Shown here piece after piece: positions 49,895 through 60,609 of a DNA stretch of 64,000 nt (within the stretch, counting starts at the first letter, position 1; each line of letters begins with the position of its first letter). The DNA is from Tubiluchus corallicola (taxonomy: Eukaryota > Priapulida > Priapulimorpha > Priapulimorphida > Tubiluchidae). A program made the position numbers and the translations under genes. The stretch covers positions 1,445,319-1,509,318 of the forward strand of contig JAQGDQ010000011.1 in NCBI GenBank assembly GCA_030141605.1. The letters run 5' to 3'. The notes beneath the pieces are model-generated. The model was not told where the DNA came from. It was given only the letters and a program-made list of their open reading frames with translations, and made no database searches.

Positions 49895-52800
49895 CGAGAG
49901 AGAGAGAGAGAGAGAGAGAGATGACATAGCAAATAGTATCCTGGACCTCAAAATTTTGGAAGCCCTGTATATTATTAAAAAGCAGCTTCTCAACACAGTG
50001 CCTCTCACACATTCTGAACGGTTTAGCAAAATAAACTTGATTTAACAATTACATAATTCTATTGCTTTCCATCATTCATGTTTTTGAGAATGACTTTTCA
50101 CATTTATAAGTATTTTTTTGAGTAAAATTCAGTTGCTTTGTAAAATGCCTGGAAAGTGCAAGAAACATGTCAAGTATATTATAAATGTTAAATTTCTTTT
50201 TACTTAAGTTTGCTAACCAAACAATGAAAGAAAAAGAGAAAGACAAATACGAGTTAATGTTCTAAGAAGTAAAGGCACAAAAAAGTCATACACAAGTAAT
50301 TCAGTCCATACCTGTCTGTGTCAAACTGATATTCATTAACTATATACATCGACTTTGGATGTAGATGAGTGTGGAGAAAATCTGACCAGACTTTTACAAT
50401 CGAGTCTAAATCATACAAATTAGGAAAAGACATGGATTCCTTAGTCTGATTCTTAGCGATATCTGACGGTTCAGATGTATCTGTAAACATAAACAAATAA
50501 AACCGCTTGAAAACAGCCTCTATTTTATATATTTTAATGAAACGGTTTTCTTTCGTAAAGTACAGCAGTTTATTCTGAGTGAGACTCACTGCTACCATTT
50601 CTAGCTTCCAAATGCTTTTTCTTGCAAAGAAACTACAGTAGGCGCTGCTAATAGACTAACTTTGGGACCAACGTTTTTTGACCCAATTAACTGACTGAAC
50701 CTATTAACCGATGGGTGTAGTATTACAGCTATAGAAGTAAGAGTTACCAGCTTACTATGCACTGCAAAGGCTTTTAATGAATTTTAGAAACAAAGTAATG
50801 CCTAAATTATTTGTGCAGTTAAAAATTAGAAAAAAATATTTTAAAATATTAATTTATATAAGTGAATTAGCAATAAATTAAAAAGTATACTTTTCTAAAT
50901 CACAGACTTTTCAAAGTCTGTTTATTTGCAAAAATTACAAAAATTCCTTCAAAGTCGGCTGCTTCATTTTCTCGCGAAGAAGTTGGTCCACAAAGTTCTC
51001 GTAATTATAAAAACATTGAAAATCTGTTGTTGTGCTTGACTAAAACAGTTCTGAATTGTCTGCTCACTTACATTGCCCTTATTTACTGTACAATGTTTAC
51101 TCTTGTAAGTCACAAGGAATACCAGTTGATTACTGTACCTGCATCTTTGACTATTAACTCATTAAGCCTGAAAGCGTAATTTGCAACGAAAGCATCAAAA
51201 GCACCAAGTGATTAAATGTTTAGCTTATAGAAATTCTTTGGGTAACAGTGGGCAGCAGATAACAGATTCAAAGCAAAACCGCGATGCTAGCGTATTAGTG
51301 CACAATAAGTGTACCTGCTTATAAACAAAACAGTACTTAACATGATTGTATCTACATATGTAGTGCATAAAAGGGAAGTAAAAATGACATAAAAGCAAGA
51401 AAGGCTCTTTTGGCAAGTACAAACATCTTATTTTAAGTGGGTGAAGGAAAAATATTGAGTCAATTATGCAGAGTTATTTGAGTAAATTACCGATAGTTTT
51501 AATATATATTTGAATAGAAGCGGCCGGTTCTAGGCGGTTTTGAGTCAATTACGCGATTGAGTCTATTAACCGTGAGTCTATTAAGCAACTGTAAGTATTA
51601 TGCAGCCAGTGTAAAACTTAGCGCAACTTTTTGTAGGCAAAAAGTTTTGGGATTTTCCATCGATTCTTCTAGCCAGGAAGACACAGGTGCCTCAACCCAA
51701 GAATTCTGTTGCGTCATAAACACAGACTCACTATTAAATAACAAGGCACATGACAGCTTTTATTGAATATTTTTTAGGCTTGAGCAGCATGTTAAATAAC
51801 CAACTTCAAAGTCAAAATAAATTTGAAGAACCTGCCTGTTAGGTTGAAAAACATTCTTTATTGGATAGCATTGTTAATGTCTAGGGTATGATTTGATCCA
51901 GAATTGAGCCCACAATCCCGAGGGTAAAAAAGGGTTACCAATGAACTAATTTGCCTGGTACGTAGAGCAGCAATTGAGGAAGAAGCAGAAAAAAACAGTT
52001 TTCTTTCATTTTCAATGAGACCTTACATTTAATAGACACCTTTATTAGATGCATATTTACTACCTACATGATATTGCTTAATAGAGAGAGAAAATAATCA
52101 CATACCCATTTCTACTTCATCGTTATCATCTTTGTCTACAGAAATCTTTAAACGCTTTACTGCGCTGGTATTAATATGCTTGTCCTGCAATTGTAAAACT
52201 GTTCATTTAGTTTACTTGTGATGCAAAGGAAATGTCTTTTGACGACATACATTCTCTGATTAAGCAACAGGCCGGAGTCTAGTAGTACTTAAAAAGAATT
52301 TGAACAGCGTACAGTGCAGCTTTGCACAGGTTTTCCTTATCTAGCAAATTGTAGAAAAAGTCGCTCCCCTTAGAATCATTCAAAATATTTTTCGGTAATC
52401 TCGCTTTTTCTAAGTTTATTTAGTAATAGAAAGCATTTTATTTTCTTCATCAACAACTAATAGTTGGTTCATACATGCAGAATGTTGTTTTTTATGTCAA
52501 AAAAGCAGCAGTTTTAAGTTTAAACAAAACTCAGTCTTTACTATCATTCGTCACGAAAAGTGTAAGTGTTAAAACCTTTTCGGGAGAAAGTTATTTTGCT
52601 GAAATCATCTAGGTTAAACCACTCGACAGTCTATGCATGGAAATATACACACCTTCCGTTCACTATGGATTTAGTATGCTTTGGACAGGATTTCTCTCTT
52701 TCAGCTAGAGATCGCTGTTCTGAACATGTGTGTTACGGTTGGCCTTTAGTTGCCAAGTCATAAAGTGATTATACTGTCCATGTCGTCATACTAGGTAAAG

Positions 52801-55800
52801 TTTGGGAGGCGATCAATGAGTCAGGCATTAACTCAAGATAGGTAAGATCTTTCAGGTAGCATGAGGGTTGTAATCCCGGGGATTACACTATGTGACAATA
52901 TAAAGCAAATTTCAGTTACTAAGACACGTTATGCAATTTATGTTGCTCTAAAACCTGAACTGATACAACAACCCGTGTGCAAAGCTGAAATCGCTGATTC
53001 ATTGCAGATTAACTTTAGTTGTTTATACTGTCTGAAAGTTTGAAAGCAGAGACTGGAAGATGGGTTCACAATAGAAAAGTTTGTCCTTCTTGTATACTGG
53101 GGCAAGTTTCACAAAGCCGTCACTAAGTTAACGATGTGGTTATTACATTCACTTAACTATTAATAAAGATGTTGTTAAGTTAGTGACGGCTTTGTGAAAC
53201 TGGCCCCTGGCCTAATTCAGGATGAGGATCATGATACACTATGTTATTCAGAGAGCATCAGAACCAAGGACCATATGAGGTCTAATAGTTTACATGAACT
53301 GCTTAAATTAGAGCCGAAATCTGTGCAAAATTTACACTTGATATCACATTCATTCAAGAAAATCATTTGTTTTGCATATTGTATTAATTTCGGATGCCAA
53401 TAGTATTTCTAAGTCTTGACCTGTTTATGATTTATTTTTAACTGTTACTAATTCTGTTTGCTATGTACCTTTGCGCCTAATGGATCAATAATGCTGTCCA
53501 ATTATTGTTATTTTCATTAGTCAATAACTTACTAGTACTGCCATTAAAAATGTCTTTGGTCAAAATTCACAAATCAAGACCTGCAGCTAGCCTAATAAAC
53601 TTCGTCTCACTCACATAGTTTTCGGCTATGAAAATAAGGATGCAAGTTTTTCATGTTATTTTCAACAGCTGTTTTAAAGGTGCAGAATACATACGGTAAT
53701 ACGTTGTACAATAGTACCAAAGAACCAGAAATCAGTTGTACGAAAAAGCACAGCAGCTGCTGATACTATTGATATAACAATGGAAAAGCTTGCCCATTTT
53801 CTAATAGAGACCACCAGTTAGCACAAAAATTTGCAAACACTGAAAGTAGATGGTCAATACAGCATCGCCTACTGAAAATTTACAAATAAACGGTCGTTAA
53901 TCCAGTAAAAAACCTTATGTCAACAAAATTAGCAGCAACAAAACTGTAAATTATCATCTTGAAGACCAGAAAGCCACAAGTCATCTAGTAACTCAATTGT
54001 GGATGCGAAACTTCAACCATTGGCAAGCTTATCCATGGTTACCAACATTGATATTCAATAATATTAAAAGATTATTAAATAAAACCTCTTCCAACTCCAA
54101 GTCTTTCAAATATCTGTTTCTTTTTGCAGTAGACATCTGATGAAGTGTAACATCCCCAGGCCTAAATACACGACAAAAAATTGACTACTTTTGCAAGTTA
54201 ACGTCATTACTAGTTGTTTTCCTTTAACCACATATCCCAGGTGACAAAAGTGTCATGCTGGGTTTTAAAACGAGATGGCCGCACATCAAGATCAGTCTTA
54301 CGTAATGCTGCAAATTTTCTTCCAATTTTCATTCAGCCGCAGTTTTTGTAGGATCACTCAAGTACCTATCTGACATGTTGTTGCACATACACACATGCAC
54401 GCATGTCTGTACACATACATAATTTTCTGAAAAAGGTTAAAATTCAAGCGCGTATTTTACAGTCGGACCTCATTATAAAACTTACACCCCCCTCCCCCGC
54501 CGCTACAACACCATCCTTGTCATTTGCCCGGTCCCGATTTCCATGACATATTAAATGCAAAGAACATTGCCAATGTATCTGCTGTGCTAAAAGTCTATTA
54601 TACATAATAAATTTACCCCATTATAACGCCAGCTAAGATAAAGCACAATGCATTGCTGCTGAAAAACAGCCATTGTGTTGTAAAAACAATGACCTCTGAA
54701 CAGAACAACAATTATGGTGTCTAAATTAAGATTCAGGTTTTGTTGCAAGTGACTGTATGAAAGTGAATTTTAGAGTACAAGAGTTACATAGCTATGGTTT
54801 AGTATTGAAATGATATGAATTTAATGGGTGTTAAAGCTGTTTGACTCAATGTCAAGTTATATGCAGCAGCTATTTATAGCCTTAATTATCCAGTAATGTT
54901 AGGTTGGGAGCGTGTGGTTGCATGTTTCGCTTATCAGCAGCAGGTTAAACAATCAGCATTTCACAAGATTGCTTTTCCACATTGTATTATTTAAAGGTTT
55001 TGCAACGTTCCACCATACAACTACACCTGCAATGTAAATGTAGCAAAAATTTACAGTAACACACACGTATTGTGGTAGCTATAATAATATTATACTATTT
55101 AACACATACTAAAATTCATTAGGAAACAAAATAGACGCTACACAGCAGAATGGCTTTGATATTCAATAAAATACCACTAACCCTGCATTTAGTGGTGCCT
55201 CAGACCTGGTGTTATAATGAGGTTTGACTGTACAAAAATGCAAGAAACTTGCCAATAAAAATTGAAAAATTTGGCACATGTGAGACATTAGTTGCACCCC
55301 AAAAGTTAAAGGTGGTGATACACTTATGATCTTACTTAACAGAAAAAGCTCTGCGACATTTGTCTCTGAAAAAATTGGAAAAAACTGTTGTTCAATAATT
55401 ATAACACGTTTGATTTTTCCTTGTTTTTTTGTACACAAGTAAAACAAAGTTGGATAATGATGACGTCCACGGACACAGGCGATTTCATAGGATAACACAA
55501 AAGTCGTATGATAAAAGTCGGGAATGTGCCAGTATCTAAATAGTACAATTCCTTAGGTTTATAATGACACCGAACTTGAACATTAGTGAGTTTATTGAAA
55601 CTTACATGTATCAACAATGTGTAGTGAAAAATTATAAAGATAAAGTAAGTAAACCACACTGAAATTATACCACCGAACATCATCATTTTGATTGGGTACA
55701 TCGTACAAACAGCCAGACTGCTTTAAAGTATTCAGACTTCCTTTCAGGTCAATCGACACAAGCCTTGGCGTAAACGTCTGATGACCCTACAATGAGAAGA

Positions 55801-57352
55801 TGAAGTTTCACTTGTTTCCCCAAATTACCTTGCTCATTTGTTGCTAACAATTACAAAATTTAAAAAATATCGGAATTGCTCTTGAATTTTGAAAAAGAGA
55901 AAACTTCAAACCAAGCTTCTAATTTGAAACTTGCTTTTCTGTGTTAAAAATGCAATTACTTGAAAGATTTCCACCATTTTCCAAGGAACGTATTTGCACT
56001 ATTTTGCTAAAAAGTTACTGTTGTGCTTGATGTAAGCACAAGAATGCACCAGCAAACTTGGTGTGACTTTTCCAAATCAACACCTAATTCTAAACTAAAT
56101 ATAAAAACATTTTTCTCACCGTAAGAGTGACTCCCTCTCTAAATAGAACGTCATGATCCACTTTTGGCCCATCAACAGGTCCACGTTTTACTGCTGCATT
56201 TGTGTAATCAAAAGATGACTCCTGTAAATGTAAAATGAGTTCTGCAAGATGAGTAAAATACGATTGCATGCTTCTGGTTGTAGTCAACTGAAAAGCGAAA
56301 ACAACTGCGAAAAACAAAAACTGTCATTTTGTTTGTAAGTGCTAGGATTTTATGAAATTCTCGAGTAAAGAGAATTCCAAAAATTGAAACAATGAATTAA
56401 TTCTAGGTGGCTTATAGTAACCTGCTCTATTTGCTGTTGTAATATCTAACAAGTTAGTTTCAATGTACTACTGAAATGCATAAAATCAGCAAGATTTGTA
56501 TTGTTTCAAAGCAAATGTACTAGTTGTGTGGTCAAAGTTATCAAAGTAATGTAGCAGGAAATCTAGTCAGCAAATGAATGGGTGATTTGCCAGTAATGTT
56601 TACGTGCCATACTGCTACTGGTTCAAATGATGAATGCACATATAGAAAGCATGTATTCACGTGCATTTGAATGTAACTGAGACAGATTATCTTTGATCAT
56701 GAGTTAGTTGCACTATAGTCTCACTATAATTTGTAGTAGTAGATCATGACGAATGGGTCGACTGTAATCCACAATTTGCTAAATGGTATATGATAACAGA
56801 ATTAGTACAATAGCATTCAATCACGACTCAAATATGTTTAAGGAATTGCATGCAATGTCAAGTAAATAATATCAAATTTACTGTGTAAAAGGCTAAATAC
56901 TGAACAGTTTGCACAGCCAACCAATTTTGAGACTAAATACATGCAAATTGCAAAAAAGAATCCAAAGTTCGCTCAGGTTACTACTTACAATGCAAAAGAA
57001 TGGAGTAAAAAGCATGTCTGTCTGGCTAACATTTTTTATATGACAGTGTTTTTTATTGCAAACATTTTAGTAAACAGAAACGAATTAAAAAATGCACCCA
57101 CACTAGCTACAAAAGAACTGAGATCAGGCACATGTGTTCTTAAAAACTCATTTTTAATAAATAAAACAGAAATTAAAATAATAGACTAAATACCCAATTA
57201 ACTTACAATGGCACAGCATTTCATTAAACTATTTCATCACGACTTAAGTAGAATTTTGCTCAAAAATATACCTGAATGTTCCACCAATGTGTTCCTACGA
57301 AGTTAGAATAATGTCCCACTTGTAGTGTTATAACTTCCTTTGCTGATGCCAT
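40349..57352 (-). CDS. MSTO1: Misato homologue, mitochondrial distribution and morphology regulator, 14 exons
   Basis: Exons in transcript order: 57352-57272, 56221-56120, 55786-55674, 54161-54086, 52184-52106, 50480-50312, 49727-49610, 48934-48800, 47656-47504, 47234-47103, 46281-46166, 45438-45319, 43353-43238 and 40560-40349. The product is 573 aa (human 570), with all phases consistent. The start, LQVGHYSNFVGTHWWN, is the tubulin-like N-terminus of misato proteins. Others are FTPRLVSIDLKGSL, VWSDFLHTHLHPKS, IEDRLHFFAEECDSIQGFQ, GFGGLGAEIL, LTPLSLCPDG, QSVVLRGVPA and YIEAGLESDDFQEA, all matching human MSTO1. The protein acts in mitochondrial network shape and, in flies, in spindle function. 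Exon 3 uses a weak GTGGTA donor and exon 9 a GTGTGG donor next to a stronger GTAAGA that would give a stop. Introns carry many transposons and a gene remnant. Confidence 0.96.
40978..41372 (+). mobile_element. hAT-like MITE with 8-bp target duplication
   Basis: The left end AAGGGTGAGCATCGAACG and the right end GCGAATGCTCACCCCT are inverted. The flanks read TGTCATCA (40970-40977) and AGTCATCA (41373-41380), an 8-bp target duplication with one mismatch, as expected for hAT. The interior is rich in TTCGAAT-like words. It lies in the last MSTO1 intron. Confidence 0.75.
42760..43170 (+). repeat. Dispersed repeat family 3, copy B
   Basis: The partner of 12240-12670 (GAATCAGTGGTGCACACTGG is identical, then GTTGGTGCAAACATTTTGAA). 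It ends just before MSTO1 exon 13, in the intron on the 3' side. A short stretch at 42390-42460 also resembles 8140-8205 (TTAAATTGTGTGGAAATTAT), possibly another family. Confidence 0.65.
43721..44684 (+). pseudogene. Broken intronless LRR-type protein gene remnant in a MSTO1 intron
   Basis: Three adjoining open stretches on the plus strand (43721-43987, 43998-44342 and 44358-44684) together read like one protein. Between the first and second a frame change is needed; between the second and third a single TGA at 44340-44342 interrupts the same frame. The first part has a hydrophobic start and several Cys (CEMYKN, YGCEAFYQSF, CRMNCWF). The middle contains LRR-like spacing (IKPRAFAHWPKLEIIL, LDLSNNPRF). 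The last has a Cys-rich cap resembling an LRR C-terminal module (CFVCDRKLAW, VYCSKPRFPDH, FLPCS) and then a Thr/Ser-rich stretch and hydrophobic end. It has no introns, so it may be a retrocopy or a decayed single-exon gene of a secreted or surface protein. I cannot name the family. It lies antisense inside the intron between MSTO1 exons 12 and 13. Confidence 0.55.
45163..45236 (-). repeat. tRNA-derived SINE head
   Basis: The minus strand reads GGGGTATAGCTTAATGGTAG (box A-like), then TTGCTTTCCACTC in the anticodon region and GGATTCAGCTCCCG (box B-like) at the right spacing. It has lost the pairing of a real tRNA. It lies in the MSTO1 intron between exons 12 and 13. Confidence 0.55.
45654..45904. 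mobile_element. MITE with CAGACTAG-type ends, copy 2
   Basis: It begins CAGATTAGAATGTTTCC and ends, reversed, CAGACAAGTGAGTTTCC. Internally it matches copy 1 at 33127-33395 (GCCAAGTAACTCGCAAG, CTTCTCTATTCACTGCAAGA, GCAGTTCACACTCGCGAG). It is in the MSTO1 intron between exons 11 and 12. Confidence 0.7.
46356..47062. mobile_element. pogo/mariner-like MITE, 707 bp, CAGTAAGTCCT ends
   Basis: The left end CAGTAAGTCCTCACTAAACG is mirrored by the right end, reversed, CAGTAAGTCCTTGC. Near both ends there are runs of the type CGTTAAACGAA and CGTTAAAACGAAAC, typical of mariner-derived MITEs. The left flank is TA; the right flank is CA, so one copy of the target has mutated. It is in the MSTO1 intron between exons 10 and 11. 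Confidence 0.75.
48335..48625 (-). mobile_element. Second copy of the hAT-like MITE (reversed)
   Basis: Reversed, this segment matches 41060-41372 over most of its length: TTTAGCTGTGACTTCTGTGC, AAATCAAGTAACATACATGA and an end GAATCCTCACCCCCA correspond to the first copy. The other end is not clear. It lies in a MSTO1 intron. Confidence 0.65.
49851..49921. repeat. (GA)n/(CT)n microsatellite
   Basis: About 70 bp of GA with two GC substitutions, in the MSTO1 intron between exons 6 and 7. It is CT on the transcribed strand, as in the 19.5-kb tract. Confidence 0.95.
50634..51593. mobile_element. TA-flanked mariner/pogo-like non-autonomous element
   Basis: The element spans 50636-51591 (956 bp) between TA dinucleotides. 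Its ends are inverted: the left begins CAGTAGGCGCTGCTAATAGA and the right, reversed, CAGTTGCTTAATAGACTCAC. The sub-repeat TTAATAGACTC recurs inside the right end. TA duplication and a CAGT start are typical of the Tc1/mariner-pogo superfamily. It has no coding capacity and sits in a MSTO1 intron. Confidence 0.75.
51891..51957 (-). repeat. tRNA-derived SINE head
   Basis: The minus strand reads AAATTAGTTCATTGGTAACC, then TTTACCCTCGGGATTG and GGCTCAATTCTGG, again box A and box B-like motifs at tRNA spacing. The anticodon arm is degenerate. It lies in the MSTO1 intron between exons 5 and 6. Confidence 0.5.
53099..53207. mobile_element. 109-bp hairpin MITE with 34-bp arms
   Basis: The left arm, starting GGGGCAAGTTTCACAAAGCC, and the right arm, ending GGCTTTGTGAAACTGGCCCC, are near-perfect inverted copies of about 34 bp with only a short AT-rich loop. 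It has no coding capacity and can form a strong hairpin in RNA or DNA. It lies in the MSTO1 intron between exons 4 and 5. Confidence 0.75.
54458..55232. mobile_element. TA-flanked pogo/Tigger-like MITE, 771 bp
   Basis: The element spans 54460-55230 with TA on each side. The left end is CAGTCGGACCTCATTATAA and the right end, reversed, is CAGTCAAACCTCATTATAA. These ends match pogo/Tigger-type termini in style. It has no transposase, and lies in the MSTO1 intron between exons 3 and 4. Confidence 0.8.
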
Positions 57353-58499
57353 GTACTCCTGGTCAGTAGTAGCACTTCACTAACTTTCTTGAATTGTCTA
57401 CATTTCAATTTCTGCAAAAAATAACACGTGTTAAAAACAAAAAATAGCAAAAGTATTATACATTATACTGTTTTCATTTGTGTTTCTTAAAAACAGTGAA
57501 AGAAGATGTGAAAATAGTTTTTGCTAGAAAGATCTTGCAGTGCTCGCACACAGAGGGCTCGGGCTGGTTGCATCCACATGTCTGCACCTCGGGGATGTAT
57601 TTTTAGGGTCCCATGCGACTTTATAGCCTCACATAAGTGAGCATTTCAGCGATTCTTATAGTTTATGAATTACTATACATGAGTGATTGCGTCAGTACAT
57701 CACCTTTAAAATTAACTCGTGCTATTAAAGAAGCTTATGAAAATTTGTTTTCTTAAACTACAACATTTCTGTGAAATTTTCTGGAATCATTGTATTGTGA
57801 TAATCTGAATCATTGATATTTAGCATATGCATATTTTGACTGTACCCTGTTAAAAACAGTGTTAAATAATTCAAGCTGCAGCTGTATAATCACTTATAGA
57901 TACGTAACAATCAGTGCAGTGAAAGCAGCATTAGCAGACTAAAAGCCAGACTTGACAAAGGCAGACCTGCTGCTAGCAGCTAAAGCGAAACGGTTGACAA
58001 TGCAATGTGTTCATAATAATCTATAGTATATAATTCATAATAATTATTATATTTATAAAATAGTACATACTATAAAGTATTTATAATATATTAATAATAT
58101 ACTTTATATAGTTTATAATAATCTATAGTACGTTTTTGCTTATAAGGCTGAAATGACTAGCAGCAAATGTGGACTAGACATAGACATAGACTAGAAAACG
58201 CACCAGCGTATTTTATATCAAAAGTACTGGAACGTTTTGCATTTATGGTGGTTTACAATGCAAAGAGTACAAACATAAATCAAACAGCTTGCTGAATTAT
58301 TTTAGCACTTAACAAGTTTTAAATTGTTTGAGTAAATCTAAGATATATATATATATATTGTATAACTCGTTTGTTCACTCATAAAAGAACTATTATACCA
58401 TTGATCTTGGTACACACTTTCTAGATCTGTGATTATACAGCAACAGTTCTTCTGCTCTAAGTTTTTGCTCACATGTTTTTAAGCAACATCAGAAATCTT
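57353..58499. other. Intergenic: MSTO1 upstream region
   Basis: AT-rich DNA holding the presumed MSTO1 promoter and, at 58015-58135, a cluster of repeated ATAATCTATAGTA words and inverted AT runs. A short TA run is at 58342-58358. No coding exon is seen. Confidence 0.5.
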
Positions 58500-58575
58500 A
58501 TGTTTAAGAGTAAATCTAATTCACCGATCTGACCTGTTGGGAGCCGAGTGGACCACTGCGCCAAGTAGACCACTT
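58500..58575 (-). repeat. tRNA-like box A sequence abutting the LINE tail
   Basis: Directly downstream of the LINE's TCGCAA tail the minus strand reads TGGCGCAGTGG, a perfect RNA polymerase III box A. No convincing box B follows, only GATCGGTGAATT about 35 bases on. This may be a truncated tRNA-derived SINE or the old target of the LINE insertion. It does not fold as a complete tRNA by eye. Confidence 0.35.
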
Positions 58576-58665
58576 TGCGATTGCGATTGCGATACTCGAC
58601 TCTCTCCACCTATCCGAGGCGGGCACCTTTATAGGGTGCAAAGTCTCTTCTTTAACGCTGATCTT

Positions 58666-60609
58666 TTATTTGTCTTTTCCAAGTTTAATGTCTTTATTTG
58701 TCTTTATCCTGTATTCCATACATTCGTTCACTAGATTTCTAATTTCTAACAATCCTTCCTTTTCACTGTTCATTAATACTTCTGAGTTCAAAATTTTTTT
58801 CCATTCTCCATATCTGTAACATCTAAGCATATGTTCAGTAGTGTCATCATCTTCCTCACACACTGGGCATAATAACTGATCCTTAAACTCATTCTTGTAG
58901 TTCCCTTTAACTTTAATCATATTCAGTCTTATTTTCAATATATCTTTAACTTCTTCTGGCTTGCATGTGTCTATGTAATTTTGTCGTTTCCACTCGGTAT
59001 GCCTTAAAAATCTTAATTTAGTGCTGCTCCTGCATTTTTCTGCACATTCGCTCTTTATACAACGTTCAATCTTATTCTTTATTTCTTTCTTCCATTCAGA
59101 CTTTTTCATGACCTTCACCCTTTCTTTATTAGCATCTATGGTATATATTTTTGCAGTCTCAAATACTTCATTATACCATGACCTTTTGTGTATACTGTTT
59201 ATTTGCATTTCAAGTATGTCTGATGCTAATCTCTTTGGTTTACTAATCAATAAATTCCGATAGAACATCAATCTCCTATAGTTTACTTTATGTTTTAGAG
59301 GCCATATGCCTATTTCAGTTACTAATCCCCAGTATGGCGTTGATTCACTAAGGTTAAATAATGTTTTTAAAGCATTTGCTTGAATCATTTCTAATTTCTC
59401 CCAATCAGTTGTTGTCAAATTTGACCATGTCTCAGAACTATTTAGCACTGCACTCACTGAAAGAAGCTCGTACAGCATTAGTTTTACCCCTATTGAGCAA
59501 TCTCCCACTTTCAGCTCACCTCCTATTGTATTGATGTAACTAATTATCATTTTGTTTTTCCAAACATTATTTCATAACTACCTTTTGTATTTATCCAATC
59601 TCCCAAATATTGGTATTCCTCTACTTCCTTAACCTCTCCGTTCCTTAGTGACTCACATAATTCTGGGATCCTTTTCTTTCGTGTCATTTTAGTTCTCATA
59701 TATTGTGTTTTCTGTATATTGAATGATAATCTTTTGGTTCCTTCAATTTCTTGACAGTTTTTAATCATCTGCTTGATTATAGTTTCTTGTCCTATTCCGA
59801 CAATATCGTCAATGAATAATAACATACCCACATGTATATTTCTGCCCATTACAGTCCCTGTTGTCACCATCTCATTAATCCGGTTTATTGCAGCACAACA
59901 TAGTAATGGTCCCAACACTGTTCCCTGTCGGACTATTTCATTTATTTCTATCTGGTCTGTTTTTCCCAATGGTGTTTCTATAACTATTTCTGCAATTTCA
60001 TTCAGTTTATATATCATAAATATTTCTCCTGGTGATATGCCCATCCTCCATAATTCTGTCAATGCATCTTTCAACCACAACTTATCAAAACACTTTTCTA
60101 TGTCACAAAAAATTATGTACACTTCATTTTTATAAAACCTGTTATACTCTAACATTGCCCTCAAGGTGTACAGATGGTCATAGACCCCTCTGTTTTTTCT
60201 TCCGCCACATTGATGTACTCCTATGTTTTCTTCAAATTTAACTATTATTCTATTTTTGATCACTTTTTCCATTAGTTTACTGAAAATATTTGTTATGAAC
60301 AGCCCTCGTCTATTTTTCATCTCTTTCTTGTCGCCTTTTCCCTTATAAATTGAATTTATTTTCATTTGGGCCCATCGGTATTTTCTTTTGCTTCATTATT
60401 TCATTCAGCATTGCTACTATACTATCAATAAATCCCTTCCCTGCTTGTTTGATCATTTCATTCTTCCATCCTTGCATGTCTGGAGCCTTTTTATTTTTTA
60501 GTGATCGAACTGCTTCATTCACTTCACTGTTAGTAATTTCTTTTACTTCCTCCTCACTTGCCATTTGTTCAACATGTTTGAAAATTTGTTCAACCCTTGA
60601 TTCTATCAT
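58666..60609 (-). pseudogene. LINE ORF2 C-terminal part: reverse transcriptase and Cys/His knuckle
   Basis: Three frames (60609-60343, 60365-59547, 59550-58666) make up the RT and tail. The first has NKKAPDMQGWKNEMIK, the LINE RT block before the fingers. The second has KLMEKVIKNRI, FCDIEKCFDKLW (motif A aspartate), RQGTVLGPLLC (motif B) and LLFIDDIVGI (motif C), where the usual Y/F-A-D-D is F-I-D-D. The third contains the thumb and C-terminal region and ends with CPVCEEDDDTTEHMLRC, a C-x2-C...H-x4-C knuckle common in this superfamily. No RNase H domain is visible. Frame changes fall near 60360 and 59550, so the polymerase is not intact. The protein ends at 58666 and the 3' UTR follows. Confidence 0.93.

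Noticed and set aside
49802-50048. Leu-Ser repeat proteins on the minus strand
   Set aside because: They are translations of the second GA/CT tract inside a MSTO1 intron.
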